Shown piece after piece: positions 33,343-44,695 of a stretch of DNA of 64,000 nt. How positions within the stretch are numbered: the stretch's first letter is position 1; every line of letters begins with the position of its first letter. The notes beneath the pieces were generated by a model that saw nothing but the letters and a program-made list of their open reading frames with translations, was not told where the DNA came from and did no database searches. A program made the translations under genes and the position numbers. This stretch comes from Hyaloperonospora brassicae (lineage: Eukaryota; Oomycota; Peronosporomycetes; Peronosporales; Peronosporaceae), in assembly GCA_947650285.1 (NCBI GenBank), contig CANTFL010000086.1, forward strand, positions 992,001 to 1,056,000, in the 5' to 3' direction.

Positions 33343-35139
33343 GTGTCTGCTGACGACGCAGCTTTAGTGTTTCAATTGCGTCCTCCGCGTATGAGCTACG
33401 AGGACTTTCGATCAACAGACACGGAAATGCCACAACCCGATGAACAGGTCGAGTTCTGCATGCTGGACACTGCTGCTGTCATGGGCGACTCGCGGTGCAG
33501 CTTGTCGCCACTCGAGCCGTCGCATGACTACGGCAAGCTTCGTTACGCCTATGCTGCTGACTCCATCGAAGGCGGTGCCCTTCGAAGTGGGGGCCCGCTA
33601 GAGCTTTTCTCGCGACAGTACATTGGACTCGTCGCGCAGTACGCCGCTGTTGGATTTATCGACGGTGTGCTGCCCAACGTGATCTATCCTTTCTTGCAGA
33701 ACTATCTCAATATCCCCGGGTCGCAAACCACTACAGCGAGCGTGATGGTCCAGTTGCCCTGGAGTTTCAAAGTGTTTTACGGCATTGTGTCGGACTGCTT
33801 TCCACTGTGGGGCTACCGTCGTCGGCCTTATATGGTCATGGGTTGGATCGTGTCGATTGCTATGCTCTTGGGAATGGCGCTCACGCCTGCGGGGCGTCCG
33901 TACTTCACCGACTCGCAGTACCGAGACGTAAAGCCGGAAAACTACACGCCCGAAATCATTGAAACGATCAATTACGATGCTGCCTCCCAGGGCAGCATGT
34001 ACATCGTACCAATGATGGGGTGCGTCTTTGGGTACCTGATGGCGGATGTGTGTGCCGATGGCATTGTGGTGGAGCTAGCACAGCGCGAACCGATCGAGAT
34101 TCGAGGAAAGACGCAAACCGTGATCTACACGACGCGCTATGCGTTCAACATCCTCGGTCTTATCCTGGTCGCGTTTTGCTTCAATGGTGACGAATACGGC
34201 GGTGACTTTGACTTCTCGCTGTCCTTCCCGATGCTCATGTCGATCGTGGCGTTATTGATCGTACCGATGGTTCCCATCACGTGGTTTTTCATTTACGAGG
34301 AGAGATGTCACAACCATCACAAGAGCTTCACGCACTACATGCACGAGCTCTGGGATATCGTGCAGACGCGAGCGGTGTATCAGTATATCGCGTACCAGAC
34401 TATTTCCGGCATTTTCGCAACGTTTACATGGGTATCCAGCTATCCTATCCAGACCAACTGGGTGAACGTATCACCTCTTGCAGAGAAAGTTGCCGGCTAC
34501 TTTACTACAGCCGTGTTTGCCATCTCGGTTTGGTTTGCCGGCAACTACGGTCGCGATTGGGACTGGCGTCGTACTACCGTCGTGACCATGGTTACGAACC
34601 TAGCGCTGGATGCAGTAGTGAAGCTGTTGACAATTTGGGACGTTACCCGTTCGCCTTGGTTCTGGCTCGGTATTCCTATTATTCAGCAAATTCCTCAAGG
34701 CATCATTTACATTGTAAGCTCGTTCATCATCGTGGAGCTGTCTACGGAAGGACACGAAGGTGCAATGTACGGTCTTCTCACGACGGTCTACAATCTCTGC
34801 ACCCCATTTTCAGCCGCCATCACACGGAACGTCAATGGTCAGTTCGACTTGTCGACGGAGCGGATCCAGAACGACAGTCACGACGTACGATACGACGTGA
34901 CCATCACGGTGTTGATCATGTGGGCGATCAACTTATTGTCGCTGTCCTTCTTGCCCATGCTTCCTCGGCAAAAAGAGCAGACGCACGTGATGAAACGTCT
35001 TGGTGGCTCTAGTTTCTTGATGGGCATGATCACGGCAGTGTATCTGATACTGGCGCTCATTTGGTCCGTTACGACCAACATCTTGAGCACCTACGATTCT
35101 ACCGCGTGTCTAGTTATTGCTGGTGGTGATGGCTGCTAG
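33343..35139 (+). CDS. Folate-biopterin transporter family (BT1/FBT) membrane protein
   Basis: The intronless protein has 598 residues from 33343; the ATG at 33388 (MSYEDFRSTD) is an alternative start. After a hydrophilic N-terminus of about 85 residues come some 12 hydrophobic segments. Family motifs are GFIDGVLPNVIYPFLQNYLN, LPWSFKVFYGIVSDCFPLWGYRRRPYMV (the hallmark FYG..SD..P..GYRRR loop), DVCADGIVVELAQREP and the later TYGL-like AMYGLLTTVYNLC. These are major-facilitator-type carriers; characterised members move folates, biopterin or S-adenosylmethionine, so the substrate here is open. The family is multicopy in oomycetes. It stands alone between repeat-rich gaps. Confidence 0.93.
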   Translation: MSADDAALVFQLRPPRMSYEDFRSTDTEMPQPDEQVEFCMLDTAAVMGDSRCSLSPLEPSHDYGKLRYAYAADSIEGGALRSGGPLELFSRQYIGLVAQYAAVGFIDGVLPNVIYPFLQNYLNIPGSQTTTASVMVQLPWSFKVFYGIVSDCFPLWGYRRRPYMVMGWIVSIAMLLGMALTPAGRPYFTDSQYRDVKPENYTPEIIETINYDAASQGSMYIVPMMGCVFGYLMADVCADGIVVELAQREPIEIRGKTQTVIYTTRYAFNILGLILVAFCFNGDEYGGDFDFSLSFPMLMSIVALLIVPMVPITWFFIYEERCHNHHKSFTHYMHELWDIVQTRAVYQYIAYQTISGIFATFTWVSSYPIQTNWVNVSPLAEKVAGYFTTAVFAISVWFAGNYGRDWDWRRTTVVTMVTNLALDAVVKLLTIWDVTRSPWFWLGIPIIQQIPQGIIYIVSSFIIVELSTEGHEGAMYGLLTTVYNLCTPFSAAITRNVNGQFDLSTERIQNDSHDVRYDVTITVLIMWAINLLSLSFLPMLPRQKEQTHVMKRLGGSSFLMGMITAVYLILALIWSVTTNILSTYDSTACLVIAGGDGC

Positions 35140-37674
35140 GACGACTAGCTGTGTGTTTACGGTCATGTTGGCTGCACTTCGTTATAAATGTCGACTGTGA
35201 AGTAATAAAGTTTGATTCGAAGTGGACTCGACTACTGATGCTGGTCAATTCCGCACACACGAGCGATATAAACATCGGTTCTAATGTACACTTGTCGTGG
35301 ATAAAAAAGCAGCCGCTGGAGAAGATAACGAGCCACCTGCACTGCTATTCAACAGACTCGGTAGTTCGTGACGCCTACGTAAACGGTTACGTAGCCTTTC
35401 TGTCTTCTACGCGCGCGTTGGCGTCATGTTAGGAGGTAGCATTGTTCACACGACAAGGTCCTACTACGAGCACCTTCAGAGCTTGTTATGTTTGCCAATG
35501 GGTGACACAATATGGTTGCTACACTTGCACATAAGGCTGCGCTTGTTCGAATGACAACACGTATCCATAGAATAAAGTCGATTAGTACCGCACTCCACAC
35601 TCCTGTGCACTTGGCCAAACTGTGTGCCCCCAAGTCTGCTTCCGGTGCTCATTATCGTAAGCGTCAACACAAAGCTGTCTCGTGCAGAGTCCTGCAATGG
35701 GTGCACGACTATAACCATTGTCGCGAAAGACGCTGCGTTGCGTCGCAACACGAAAAAGATACAGCTCAGCATATCACTGTGTCTTTTGCCACAAATGATA
35801 CTAGATGTCTCCTTGCCCAAAAGTGACCATCGGATTCGCTGTCCAGTGTGCGCTCATGACCGGTCATGTGCCGCGAATAATCTAGTCCATACACAACATT
35901 GTACACACGGATGAGCTTAGTATAGTTGCCCGTCCTCGGTATCGATGGTCTAAGGTCTACACGCCTACTGTCTTTATGCGAGGCCAATATGCTCCCGCAT
36001 TACTATTGCCAATTGTCAAGGAAAGGTGACACAACCGCTTCAATCAGCAAGCGACCTATACGCTCAGCTTTTTCTGGATCAACTAACACATTTCTAGGAC
36101 CAACATACTCGATGAAAAAGCTTGCGCGATGATGGCATGACCGCGCGCCTGCTACGAATCTAATCACGTGCTTTTGTCGGCGGGACAATACTGGACCCGC
36201 GGGGTCACATGGGCGTGCGTCGAACTTGGTCTGCATAATGCCATGCCTGGAGTTTGTCGACAGGGTTATGTTCGTGGCATCCTCATGTCCTGTTCTTTGG
36301 CTCAAGATTATGGGAAAGTAACGAAACATGACGGAGTTGTCGTCAGTTGTAACTTTCGCCTCCTTCGCTGCGGTAAAGTTGTCGTGTATAAAGCACTTTT
36401 GCAAGGCCTGTGTCCTCAAAAATAGGATATAATAACGTCCATCAGAGCCACGACGGACAAGCAAACATACAGTACTTGTTAAAAAAAACTTATCAGTGGC
36501 TCTGATGGACGATATCATGACTAGATTTTGCAACTATCGCTTCCAGCTTCACTCGTCTGCGCATCCATAAGAGCTCCTGATTGAAACGTCGGACTCAGAC
36601 GCGCATGAATACGTCGACAGGGTGCGAAGTGGCACAACGCCCTATGCACGTGCGTATAAGTGTGAGACCATAATGCCTGCATACACAAAGCACTAGTCGC
36701 CCCTTCCACGCCACATATGATGATGGCCATCCACTACCTCTCTTGCACCGGCGCGTGCAATGACAATCGACTGCCACAGCTTACGATGTGACAGAACCTG
36801 GTGCTGACGTGCTGTGGACAACCGGAGCGGAATCACAACAGCGTGCTGGAAAGCGAGATCTTTTGTTGTCGAAGTACATTGAGTAGAAGTAGCCACGACG
36901 ATTCGCAATTCGTATATGGTCTTGATCGTTACATGTCACACGTCATGGGTGCTGAATGTGACGACGCATCGACGACTTATCGTCAGCTCATTTGCTGTCA
37001 TTGATGGCTAGTCGGAAAAGCTTTGAGGGAGGTGGCGATGCTTTTTCGACCACGAGATGCAACAGGCGCGAGACTTTGACATGTGATCTTGTGAACCAGC
37101 GTGTTAAGAGTACGCAGAGTCAATTGCAGAGCACAAGCCTTGACTGTAAGATCCAGGGCATAGCATGTGAAGACGAGCCCGTTCAATCGGTATCAATATC
37201 AATGCGAGCACGAAAGCAATTTTTCACGAAGAGTCGATGAGGAAGGCACGACTATGCGCAACTACTCCACCCGTCAGCTATAAGGACGTGGTGCAGCAGG
37301 TTTTTCCAGCATCGCCGCTACGTACTTCGTCACAGTACAAGCTTGTGCAACACACCCTAAAATAGGGCACCATTGGCGTAGATCCGCTTGTCCCGTGCAG
37401 AGCCTGTACGTATTTACAAAACCCAGTGCACGTCAAACAAGGCGTGCGTCTCTATTTCTATCCACGTCAAACCACAGCTTTTCTCTCTCTCTCTCTCTCT
37501 CTCTCGTTCGAGTCTTTCAACATCCAGCGTCCGCATCCACTTACAGTAAAAAAGGGCCGCCAATACGGGCGCGACGGCCGTAATCGCAGCGTCTCTCGTC
37601 TCCCCTATTTCGCTTCGGAGTCGGCTTTGTGGCCAATCGCAGCCGCTCCCACTGTCCGATCCAAGCGCGAGGAG
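35140..37674. other. Gene-poor gap with an inverted repeat and a CT microsatellite
   Basis: It contains the 15-base inverted repeat at 36437-36510 and a CT run at 37481-37505. A 176-residue minus frame (36003-36533) is the longest here. It has no family I recognise and covers the inverted repeat, so I do not call it a gene. The CT run lies about 170 bases before the phosphatase start. Confidence 0.45.
36437..36510. repeat. 15-bp perfect inverted repeat with 44-base spacer
   Basis: Arms GTCCATCAGAGCCAC (36437-36451) and GTGGCTCTGATGGAC (36496-36510) are exact complements; the spacer includes an A8 run. It could be the two ends of a tiny MITE or a foldback structure. No flanking duplication is obvious. 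Confidence 0.75.
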
Positions 37675-38258
37675 ATGAACATCGTGTTCGTCTGCACGAG
37701 CAATACGTGCCGCTCGCCGGTCTCGGAGCACTTTGCCGTCGAGTACTTTCGGCGCAAGCTCAGCATGTCGCGCGAACAGCAGGAGGAAAAGGGGATTGTC
37801 ATCCGCTCGGCCGCGTACGTCGTCGTTGTCTTTTGTTGCTGTTGTTGCTGTTGTTGCACTGGTTGCGTGTTTCAATCGTGCAGAAAGATCGGTCAAACGT
37901 CTTACACTGGCGCTGGTGCTGCAGGTTAACGGACGTGTTTGACCCCGAGGGCTCTCCGGCATCTCAACACGCAGTGGACGTGATGAAAAAGTACGGTCTC
38001 AATCTGTCCAGCCACAGCTCGAAGCTCCTGACCGAGACCATGTGTCTCGAGGCCGACTATGTCGTGTGCGTCGCGAGTGGCCTCGTGGCGAAAGTCGCGG
38101 AAAAGTTCCCGCACATCAAGGAACGAGACGGTGTCTTGAGTGCCTTCACGTGGGACGTACCGGATCCGTGGCACATGTCCTACGGCACCTACATGGAGAA
38201 CGTGGCACAGGTAGAGGAGATGACACGGGACTTTCTGGACAAGCACGTGACGTGGTGA
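37675..38258 (+). CDS. Low-molecular-weight protein tyrosine phosphatase
   Basis: Two exons, 37675-37814 and 37925-38258 (110-base intron, donor GTACGT, acceptor CTGCAG), give 157 residues, exactly the family size. The catalytic P-loop is at the N-terminus: VCTSNTCRSP (Cys7, Arg13, C-x5-R-S), in the bacterial/arsenate-reductase-like spelling. The general-acid loop is DVPDPW near residue 127, followed by YxxxMENV. The enzyme removes phosphate from phosphotyrosine in the cytosol. The frame is open upstream to 37426 through the CT repeat; I chose the ATG at 37675 because the conserved strand begins at residue 2. The intron is rich in TGTTGT. Confidence 0.92.
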
Positions 38259-40040
38259 AGCAGCACGGGGGTGGACAACTGCGTGGACGCTACTGCATCG
38301 TCGCTTGGGTTTGCAACGTGACGCTTTTTCTGTTCAATTGATCTCAGACCACTGCAGCAGTGCTGATGCAGTAGACGACAAGTGCACCGACACACGATCT
38401 GCTCGACGTAGTAATAATAATAATGATAATGATACTAGCAGCACTGTTGCCTGCCTGGCAGCAGCGATGCCACGTGGAGTGCCTCACATGTCCCAACAAG
38501 TCGAGGCCAATCATGGCGACGGAATGCCTGCCGTCGCTGTTATGCTGCAAGTACATATGCTAACAAGCATCCTCCCGTCCAACAGCGTGCAAGCACGCGC
38601 GCGTAAAGAAGAACCGGCCAACGACTAGCCAGCACACAGCCTTTGTTCCGGCTAGATTCGGTTGTGTCGGATTTCCTCTTCCTCTCTTCGCGCCAGCTGC
38701 TACCCTCGGTCGCATGTCAACGGGATAGCGACGAGACTGTTGCCAAGAGAGACAAACGGCGATCTGATAATGTTCGGTGCATGAGGCGATTGCTTCGACA
38801 TGCAACGGCCGAGTTTTCAGTGCCACTACGAGATACCAAACAGAACTCCACGTGCGTTCTGAATACAGTCGACGGTGGCGTTGTTGGTCGAGGCGCACAT
38901 AGCGGGCGACAACAGGATAGCGTCTCTCGTGGTACGCCGTGTCACACGCGACATCGTCATTGGAGCCAGTAAGCTTCCGCCCAGCTCTGTTGCCTCGAAT
39001 TCAACAAGGACGTTCACGACGATGGTGACACTCTGGTCTGATCCGTTTCGCAGCGCTCGTTTTGACGTATGTTTTGTATGGTCTGAACTCTCCCCAGTGC
39101 TTCTTTCTAGCGAAGGAAAGAAGCATCAACCACGTGATGTGTCTGTCTGTCGAAACCAAAGGGATGCAGTGCATTACCGCTCGAGGCAACCTGCTTTCTG
39201 CGCAGCTTCGTTCATCAGCCGCTGTAGGTTCACAATGCAACGTTTCGTTCCAATGTTGTGTCCGTTTTCACAGCCACAAGCACTGCAGCAAATTGGCTCC
39301 ACCCGACGACCTGTCAGTGGCTGTTTACGAGACACCGTTGATGCAGTTTCTCCTTCGTGCTGCAACAGTCCGTGTGAAACCGGTCGACTGCAACAGAGCT
39401 CTGTTCCGCTGAAAGCGCACCTCCGCTTCGGATCGACTTGTTCGATGTAATTGACACTGAAGAAGTGACAAACGCGTGTCGTTGTTTACGGCAGCTCCCA
39501 GTGTCGAGTCGCCATTGTTGCAAGTGAGTTCGAGGCTCGACGCGGGCATCCACGTCCGCAACGCGACGACTGGTCGCGCATAGTCGAACCGAGTCAATCA
39601 GTCTCCAGCTGCGTCCGTGCGTCCACGTGGAATGGGTGGGGCTCGCGTTGGACATACAAAGCGCCAGTCTAAATAGCCGCCGTCGCCCGATCGGGGGAGG
39701 GTTGGAAAATTAGGACAAATCCTCGAAGAGGAGGACCAGGAGCGAGCGTTGGGAGGGGAAGGGGGGGGGCGAACCAGTTTCCAAGGCGTCATACTTGAAT
39801 CGTCCCCGTGCGCAGCATCCGATTGCGAGAAAGAGAGAAAGAGAGCGACAGCAGCTGAAGACGCAGTTTTTGTCTGCTGATCCTCTTCTCGCCCGCAATT
39901 CTATCGCACGACAAGAGACAGACAACCAGCAGGTACCGCGTTCGTCCGTTCGTCCGTCAGGTGGGTAGATAGGTAAATAGACCGTCGCTTCTTTTCTTCC
40001 CCCCCTCCCTCCTCCATATATCGAGACAGCGTCAGCGAGA
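38259..40040. other. Intergenic gap
   Basis: No gene recognised; it includes a short AAT/GAT-rich run near 38409-38440. The promoter of the Gln-rich gene should lie in the last few hundred bases, with GTCC repeats near 39940-39960. Confidence 0.45.
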
Positions 40041-40700
40041 ATGGTGGGGTTCCTGCGCAAGAAGAAGTCGGACCGCGCGGTGCTCTCGGGCGACACTGTG
40101 CTGGACCGCAAGGGCAAAGTGGACAATGCGAGTCTGCTGGACGGCGACGGCGAGCCGACGGAGGGCACGCTGTACGACATGAACGGGAAGCGGGTGGGCG
40201 GCCACCACAGCCAACGAAAGTCGGACGAGGAGAAGCGACCGAGTCTGGGGGCCACGACGCCCGCTGGCTACCCGCCCGTCATGGCCACGGGCGTGTACCC
40301 CCCGCAACAGCAGCAGCAGCCACCGGGTGTTTACGGCTACACCAACAACAAGGGTCCGCAGCCATACGCCCAAGCTTCTTCACAGCAATACGGCCAGCCA
40401 CACCAGCAATACGGCCAGCCCATTCAGCACCACTATGGACAGCAAGCTCCGCCGCACGCGTATGGACAAGCTTCGCCCCTCCAACAGCAGCAGTATGGCC
40501 ACTCCCCTCATCAGCAGCAGCAGTACGGCCACTCCCCTCAGCAGCAGCAGCAGTACGGCCAGCAGCAGCAGCAGTACCCGCCCACGACGTTGGGTGGGCA
40601 GTACCAGTACCCGGTGCGATACGGTCAGATGCCGCCTCCGATGCCGGCGTCTTCGAAGCGCTCCCGTTTCCGTCTTCCTAGCATTGGGAAAAAGAACTGA
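40041..40700 (+). CDS. Gln/Tyr/Pro-rich low-complexity protein
   Basis: 219 residues, no introns; not recognised as a named family. The first 70 residues are charged and compact (MVGFLRKKKSDRAVLSGDTV, EGTLYDMNGKRVGGHH). The middle (about 75-205) is a run of Q-rich repeats with the recurring units QQYGQPHQ and QQQYGHSP, and the tail is basic (KRSRFRLPSIGKKN). Such composition is typical of disordered, condensate-prone or adaptor proteins, but the role is unknown. A possible polyadenylation region with AATAAA-like TCAATAAATT lies near 40936-40946, supporting a transcript that ends there. Confidence 0.7.
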   Translation: MVGFLRKKKSDRAVLSGDTVLDRKGKVDNASLLDGDGEPTEGTLYDMNGKRVGGHHSQRKSDEEKRPSLGATTPAGYPPVMATGVYPPQQQQQPPGVYGYTNNKGPQPYAQASSQQYGQPHQQYGQPIQHHYGQQAPPHAYGQASPLQQQQYGHSPHQQQQYGHSPQQQQQYGQQQQQYPPTTLGGQYQYPVRYGQMPPPMPASSKRSRFRLPSIGKKN

Positions 40701-41267
40701 GACGTGCAGGACGCGTGCAACGTCACGGAGACACAAGCGAGCGGACGTCTGGTGGCAGTGGCGGTCGTTGCTGTGCAAGTAGAATGACGCGGTGCATTTC
40801 GCTGTCGCATGCGCGTGCGTGGGTGGGTGTTGGGGGAAGACAGGGTCCGTCGGTTGGTTTTGGACCGATGTCGTGGGACGACTGATGTCCCCTTGCTGTA
40901 GCTGTAGCTTAACTTTTCGCTTTCCTTATATAGCTCAATAAATTAAGGACTTTTCATGTCATGCCTGCAGCGCTAAGCGTCGTGGTTGGTGCAGCATTCT
41001 CTGCGTGTTGTGGCCTCGATCGAACGTCCGTGTCGAGATATCGCTCGAGTTGGTGCGCTGACTCGTGTGGTAGTGGGATGTCATGCTGTCATCAGGAGCT
41101 TGAGGTACAGGAACGCTGCCGAATGGGACGTCTCACCTCACTGAGGACCTCATCGACGATCAAGTGCACTTGTTTCATCACGAAAGTATCCATGTGCACG
41201 TTGTCTATTACGGAGCTGGCGCTTACGGCGCGTGAATGGGTGCTCTCACTCTGTGGCAATGAACGAG
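40701..41267. other. Convergent spacer between the Gln-rich gene and BOP1
   Basis: Holds the 3' ends of both genes; no further gene seen. Confidence 0.5.
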
Positions 41268-44169
41268 CTAGTGGAGGTTCTGGAAGAGACGGATGGTCCC
41301 GTCGGCACCTCCTGTCACCACCCACGGCTGGAGCAAACAAAACGAGATCGCAACGACACAAACAAACGCAAGCTCTAGTGAGCATGGCAGCGAGAAAACG
41401 AACATGTCGCGTGCGCGATAAGAGACGTACCAGGACAGGATGGAAAGCTAGCGCCATGACACCGAGACCACCGGACACCTCGTGGCCACGCAGTATCTTG
41501 AGCGGCACGATCAGTGGATTTTTCATCAAGTCCCTGCAAACATACGCGTGATCGTAACGATTCCATCAGTTTGTGAATGAGGCTGTGCAGTCGCGCCAAC
41601 GACTCGTTGAGAACATGAACTGATGCGAGGTGCAATACGTACGAGTACACCATGGCGTGAAAAATGTGAACGGTGCCATCGTCCGACGCGGAAGCCATGA
41701 GAGGGTACTTGGCGTGGAACGACACATCCCGAACGGCCTTTTCGTGGTACTTGAGCGTCTTGAACGGCCTTGAAGACAAATCCAAGTCAAACCAGCACAA
41801 CCGTCGGTCGTAACTACCAACGAGAAGGTGGTCACCGTTCGGGTGCACGGCCATACTGGAGATCCACTTGACACCTGACGACAGCTTCTTCACGATGGAT
41901 TGCTTCACCAGGTTATACACGCGTACGTGGCGCTGAGTGGCGTGGAAGAAGAACGGCTTGGACGGGTGAAACAGAATGCACTGAACTTGGCCCACACTCT
42001 TCTGGAACGGATTTTGCGTCTTACGCTTCGAAAGCTGATGGATCAGCACAGCACCCGAGCCTGCGCCAGGAGAGACCGTAGAAAGGTAATCTCCCTTGTG
42101 GTGCCACGCTACATCCTTCACGTCGCTCGTGTGGTGCAACACCACGCGGATACCAGTACCTACTCGACGTTCCAGCCACGGTCGTTCGGACGCGTTGTTT
42201 GACTTGTGCTTGTCGCTTGTCCCGCTGTAAAACCGCCAAGTTACAGGTACCTTCTTCTTGAGCGCGTCAGCCTCGACGGTAGCGTCAGCCTCGTCCACAA
42301 CCTGGACGCCACCACTTGTGCTATCTGTCGCGCCACCCGTCTCCTCAACAACTCGAATGCTATCATCAGCGTCACCAACGAGAACGTTCGTAAGCTCCGT
42401 TTGATCGGCGCTACCCGTTCCAGTAGCAATAATAAACACCTTTTTAGCAGCCGCAACAGCCAGCAACTGGTGATCCTTGTTAGGGTTCCATGACAGCTTG
42501 TGCACCACTGCACCAACGTTGTACACCTGCAAACAGCGAGCAGTCTCTAGCTCCCAAATACGCACAGTCGAGTCATCCGAGCCCGAAGCCACATACTGGC
42601 CATACGGATCCACCGCGAGCGAGCGAATACGTCCAGTATGGCCATTGAAGACAAGAGCCAACGTGTTCGGAAAAGGGCGAAGGTCCTGAGGCTTCGGTAG
42701 CTCTGGCACGAGCGATTCGGGGTCAATGTTGAGCTTGCGCTTGTTCACACGAGGTGCCAAGTACAGATCCAAGCAACGCTCAAAGCGCTCACGCACAAAA
42801 CCGCTATAGCCACACAACTCACGAAGCGACTTGAACTTCCTTGGCATGTACCTCGTTTCACGCTCCTCCGGATCGGCTTTTTCCCAAGCGTAAAGCTCCT
42901 CCTTCGTGAACAAGTACTCGTCCGGAGGATTGTAAGACTCGATGTGTCCAGGGAGCGGCATCTTTGGTGCCTGGACGTGTGCAGGTCCCCTTCGAGTTTG
43001 TGACTGGTCGTCATCAAACCACATCTGGTACACTTCCGGCTTCTTTTCTGGCTTTTGTTCAAGCTTGATGCGGCCTTCCTTGATACCCTTCATAATCTTC
43101 AGCACCTTCATGCGCTCCCACTTCGAAGGCAAAAATCGGCTCTTGGGCTCAATGTCGTTGCCCATCGAATGGATGATTTTGTTTGACGAGTAGATATCCA
43201 CATAGTCCGGGTATGCTTCGAACTCCGGGTGAGCGAAAGCGCCTGCCTGCATCCGTCGAATGATTTCCATGTCACGATCCGACAAAACGATCTTCCGGTC
43301 ATTGTAAGCATCGTACACTGTGCGGCTGTGAGTTCATCCACGCAAATGTCAGTCTTCTGCACGCCTCTTCACACAGCACACATACACATGGCTTACTCAT
43401 AGTTTGGGTCATCTTTCGCAGCGATAGCATTATCAATGCCGTCTCCATTACTTGACTTCATGATCCGCTTGCCTTCCACATTGTACCCAATGTGGTCATA
43501 CTCTTCGTACCATCGAAGCGTCACATTGCCGATCGTGTTGACGTTTTCCTACATCCAACAGCAGCATCGCAAAGTCAGTACATGTACTCACGTCCTCGAC
43601 AAACACCAAAGCTCCCACTGCTGCGCCACTCTTACCTCATCGTCAGACGACAAGTCGTCCACATGCAGCTGCGACGCCACCGACAACGACCCGTCTTCGC
43701 GCATCTTCTGCACTTCCTTCTCACGGTCCACAGTAAAACGACGCGTCTTCTTCTCCAGCTCTGTCAGCTCGGCATCGTCTGGTTCATCATCGCCACTGTC
43801 GTCGTCCGACGACGATCCCTGATCCTCAAACCCGTCGTCATCGTCCTCCTCGTCGTCGTTCACCTCGTCACTGTCTTCTGTCTCACTCGCATCGTCGTCG
43901 TCCTCCTCTTCTTCATCGTCATCGTCGTCCTCCTTCTCTTCGTCTTCGACTCCTTCGTCTTCTTCTCCTTCTTGTTCGCGTTCTGCCTTTGCGAGCTGCT
44001 TCACCGTCTTGGCCGTCTTTTTCAAGCTCTTGACTTGCACCTGTGGCTGCTGCAGCTGCTGCTTTTTGACCGCAGTGATGGCCGTCTTCGGCTTGCGTCC
44101 TTTGTTGTTCCTACGAGTGGTCGGGATCGACGCCTTGAGCGGCGCCAGTGTCGATTTCTTGCGAGCCAT
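41268..44169 (-). CDS. BOP1: Ribosome biogenesis WD-repeat protein BOP1/Erb1
   Basis: Five exons join in frame: 44169-43636, 43548-43397, 43325-41643, 41533-41431 and 41327-41268, about 843 residues. The N-terminus is basic, followed by a long Asp/Glu-rich stretch. The BOP1NT domain follows (TIGNVTLRWYEEYDHIGYN, ALPGHAESYNPP-like LPGHIESYNPPDEYL, ERFERCLDLYLAPR), then a seven-blade WD40 propeller (VFNGHTGRIRSLAVDP to VVTGGADGTIRLFQNLH). With Pes1 and WDR12 it forms the PeBoW complex needed for 27S/32S pre-rRNA processing of the large subunit in the nucleolus. The terminal propeller blade is split over the last three exons. A read-through of the first of those introns would give a false, unrelated C-terminus. 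Confidence 0.95.
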
Positions 44170-44695
44170 CACGTCCACCAGCCCGAACGTCGCTCGCGAG
44201 TGAGGACAGAGTCGCTCGCAACCAGCAAACTCGAGTGTACCAGTCCAGTGTACCACCGTACAAAAACAGACGCACGGGTAACCCTCTCACCCGCGTCATT
44301 TCGTCCTTGTGAATAAACCTCGGCTGTCACCCACACTTCCACCCACACTTCCACCCACCCACACTTCCACCCACCCACATTTCCACCCACCCACGCTCCC
44401 ACCCATCTCACCACACTGCAGTTGTATTAGGAGAAGGCCTCGCTGCGCGGTTCCTCTGCCGGTCGCGCGCGCGCTCTCTCTCGCTCTCTCTCGCAGCACT
44501 TTTTCTACGGGTCGGCCTGCCGCCGCTCCAACTGCAGCGCGTGCTCCGAGCTCTCCTCTACCGACCGAGCGCTTGCACGCGTGCCCCGTCTGCACACGGG
44601 CCGAGTCATCCACCGACGCGCGTCACGTCCAGCTCGACGCCTTGAACGCCACTACGAAACGTCGTGTCAGGTCGCGGCTGAGCTCGTGGAGCGCC
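44170..44695. promoter_or_regulatory. Divergent promoter of BOP1 and PI4K, with a CCACCCACACTT minisatellite
   Basis: The 526-base gap lies between two divergent start codons. A CCACCCA/CACTT-type tandem array fills 44329-44405. The part next to PI4K is GC-rich with CGCG and CTCTC runs. The shared promoter role is inferred from position. Confidence 0.55.

Noticed and set aside
36003..36533. 176-residue minus-strand frame in the transporter-phosphatase gap
   Set aside because: No family recognised, it covers the 15-base inverted repeat, and the flanks look non-coding; kept only as a remark.
37426..37674. N-terminal extension of the phosphatase through the CT repeat
   Set aside because: Low-complexity Ser-Leu repeat; the ATG at 37675 gives the exact family length.
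41375..41642. Alternative C-terminus of BOP1 by reading through the intron after the codon for Ser
   Set aside because: The read-through peptide is not WD-like, while splicing restores two conserved propeller blocks and the usual family end.
43492..44316. 274-residue plus-strand frame opposite BOP1 exon 1, rich in Val and Leu
   Set aside because: It is the reverse of the Asp/Glu-coding run of BOP1 (GAC/GAG read as GTC/CTC), which mimics membrane segments.
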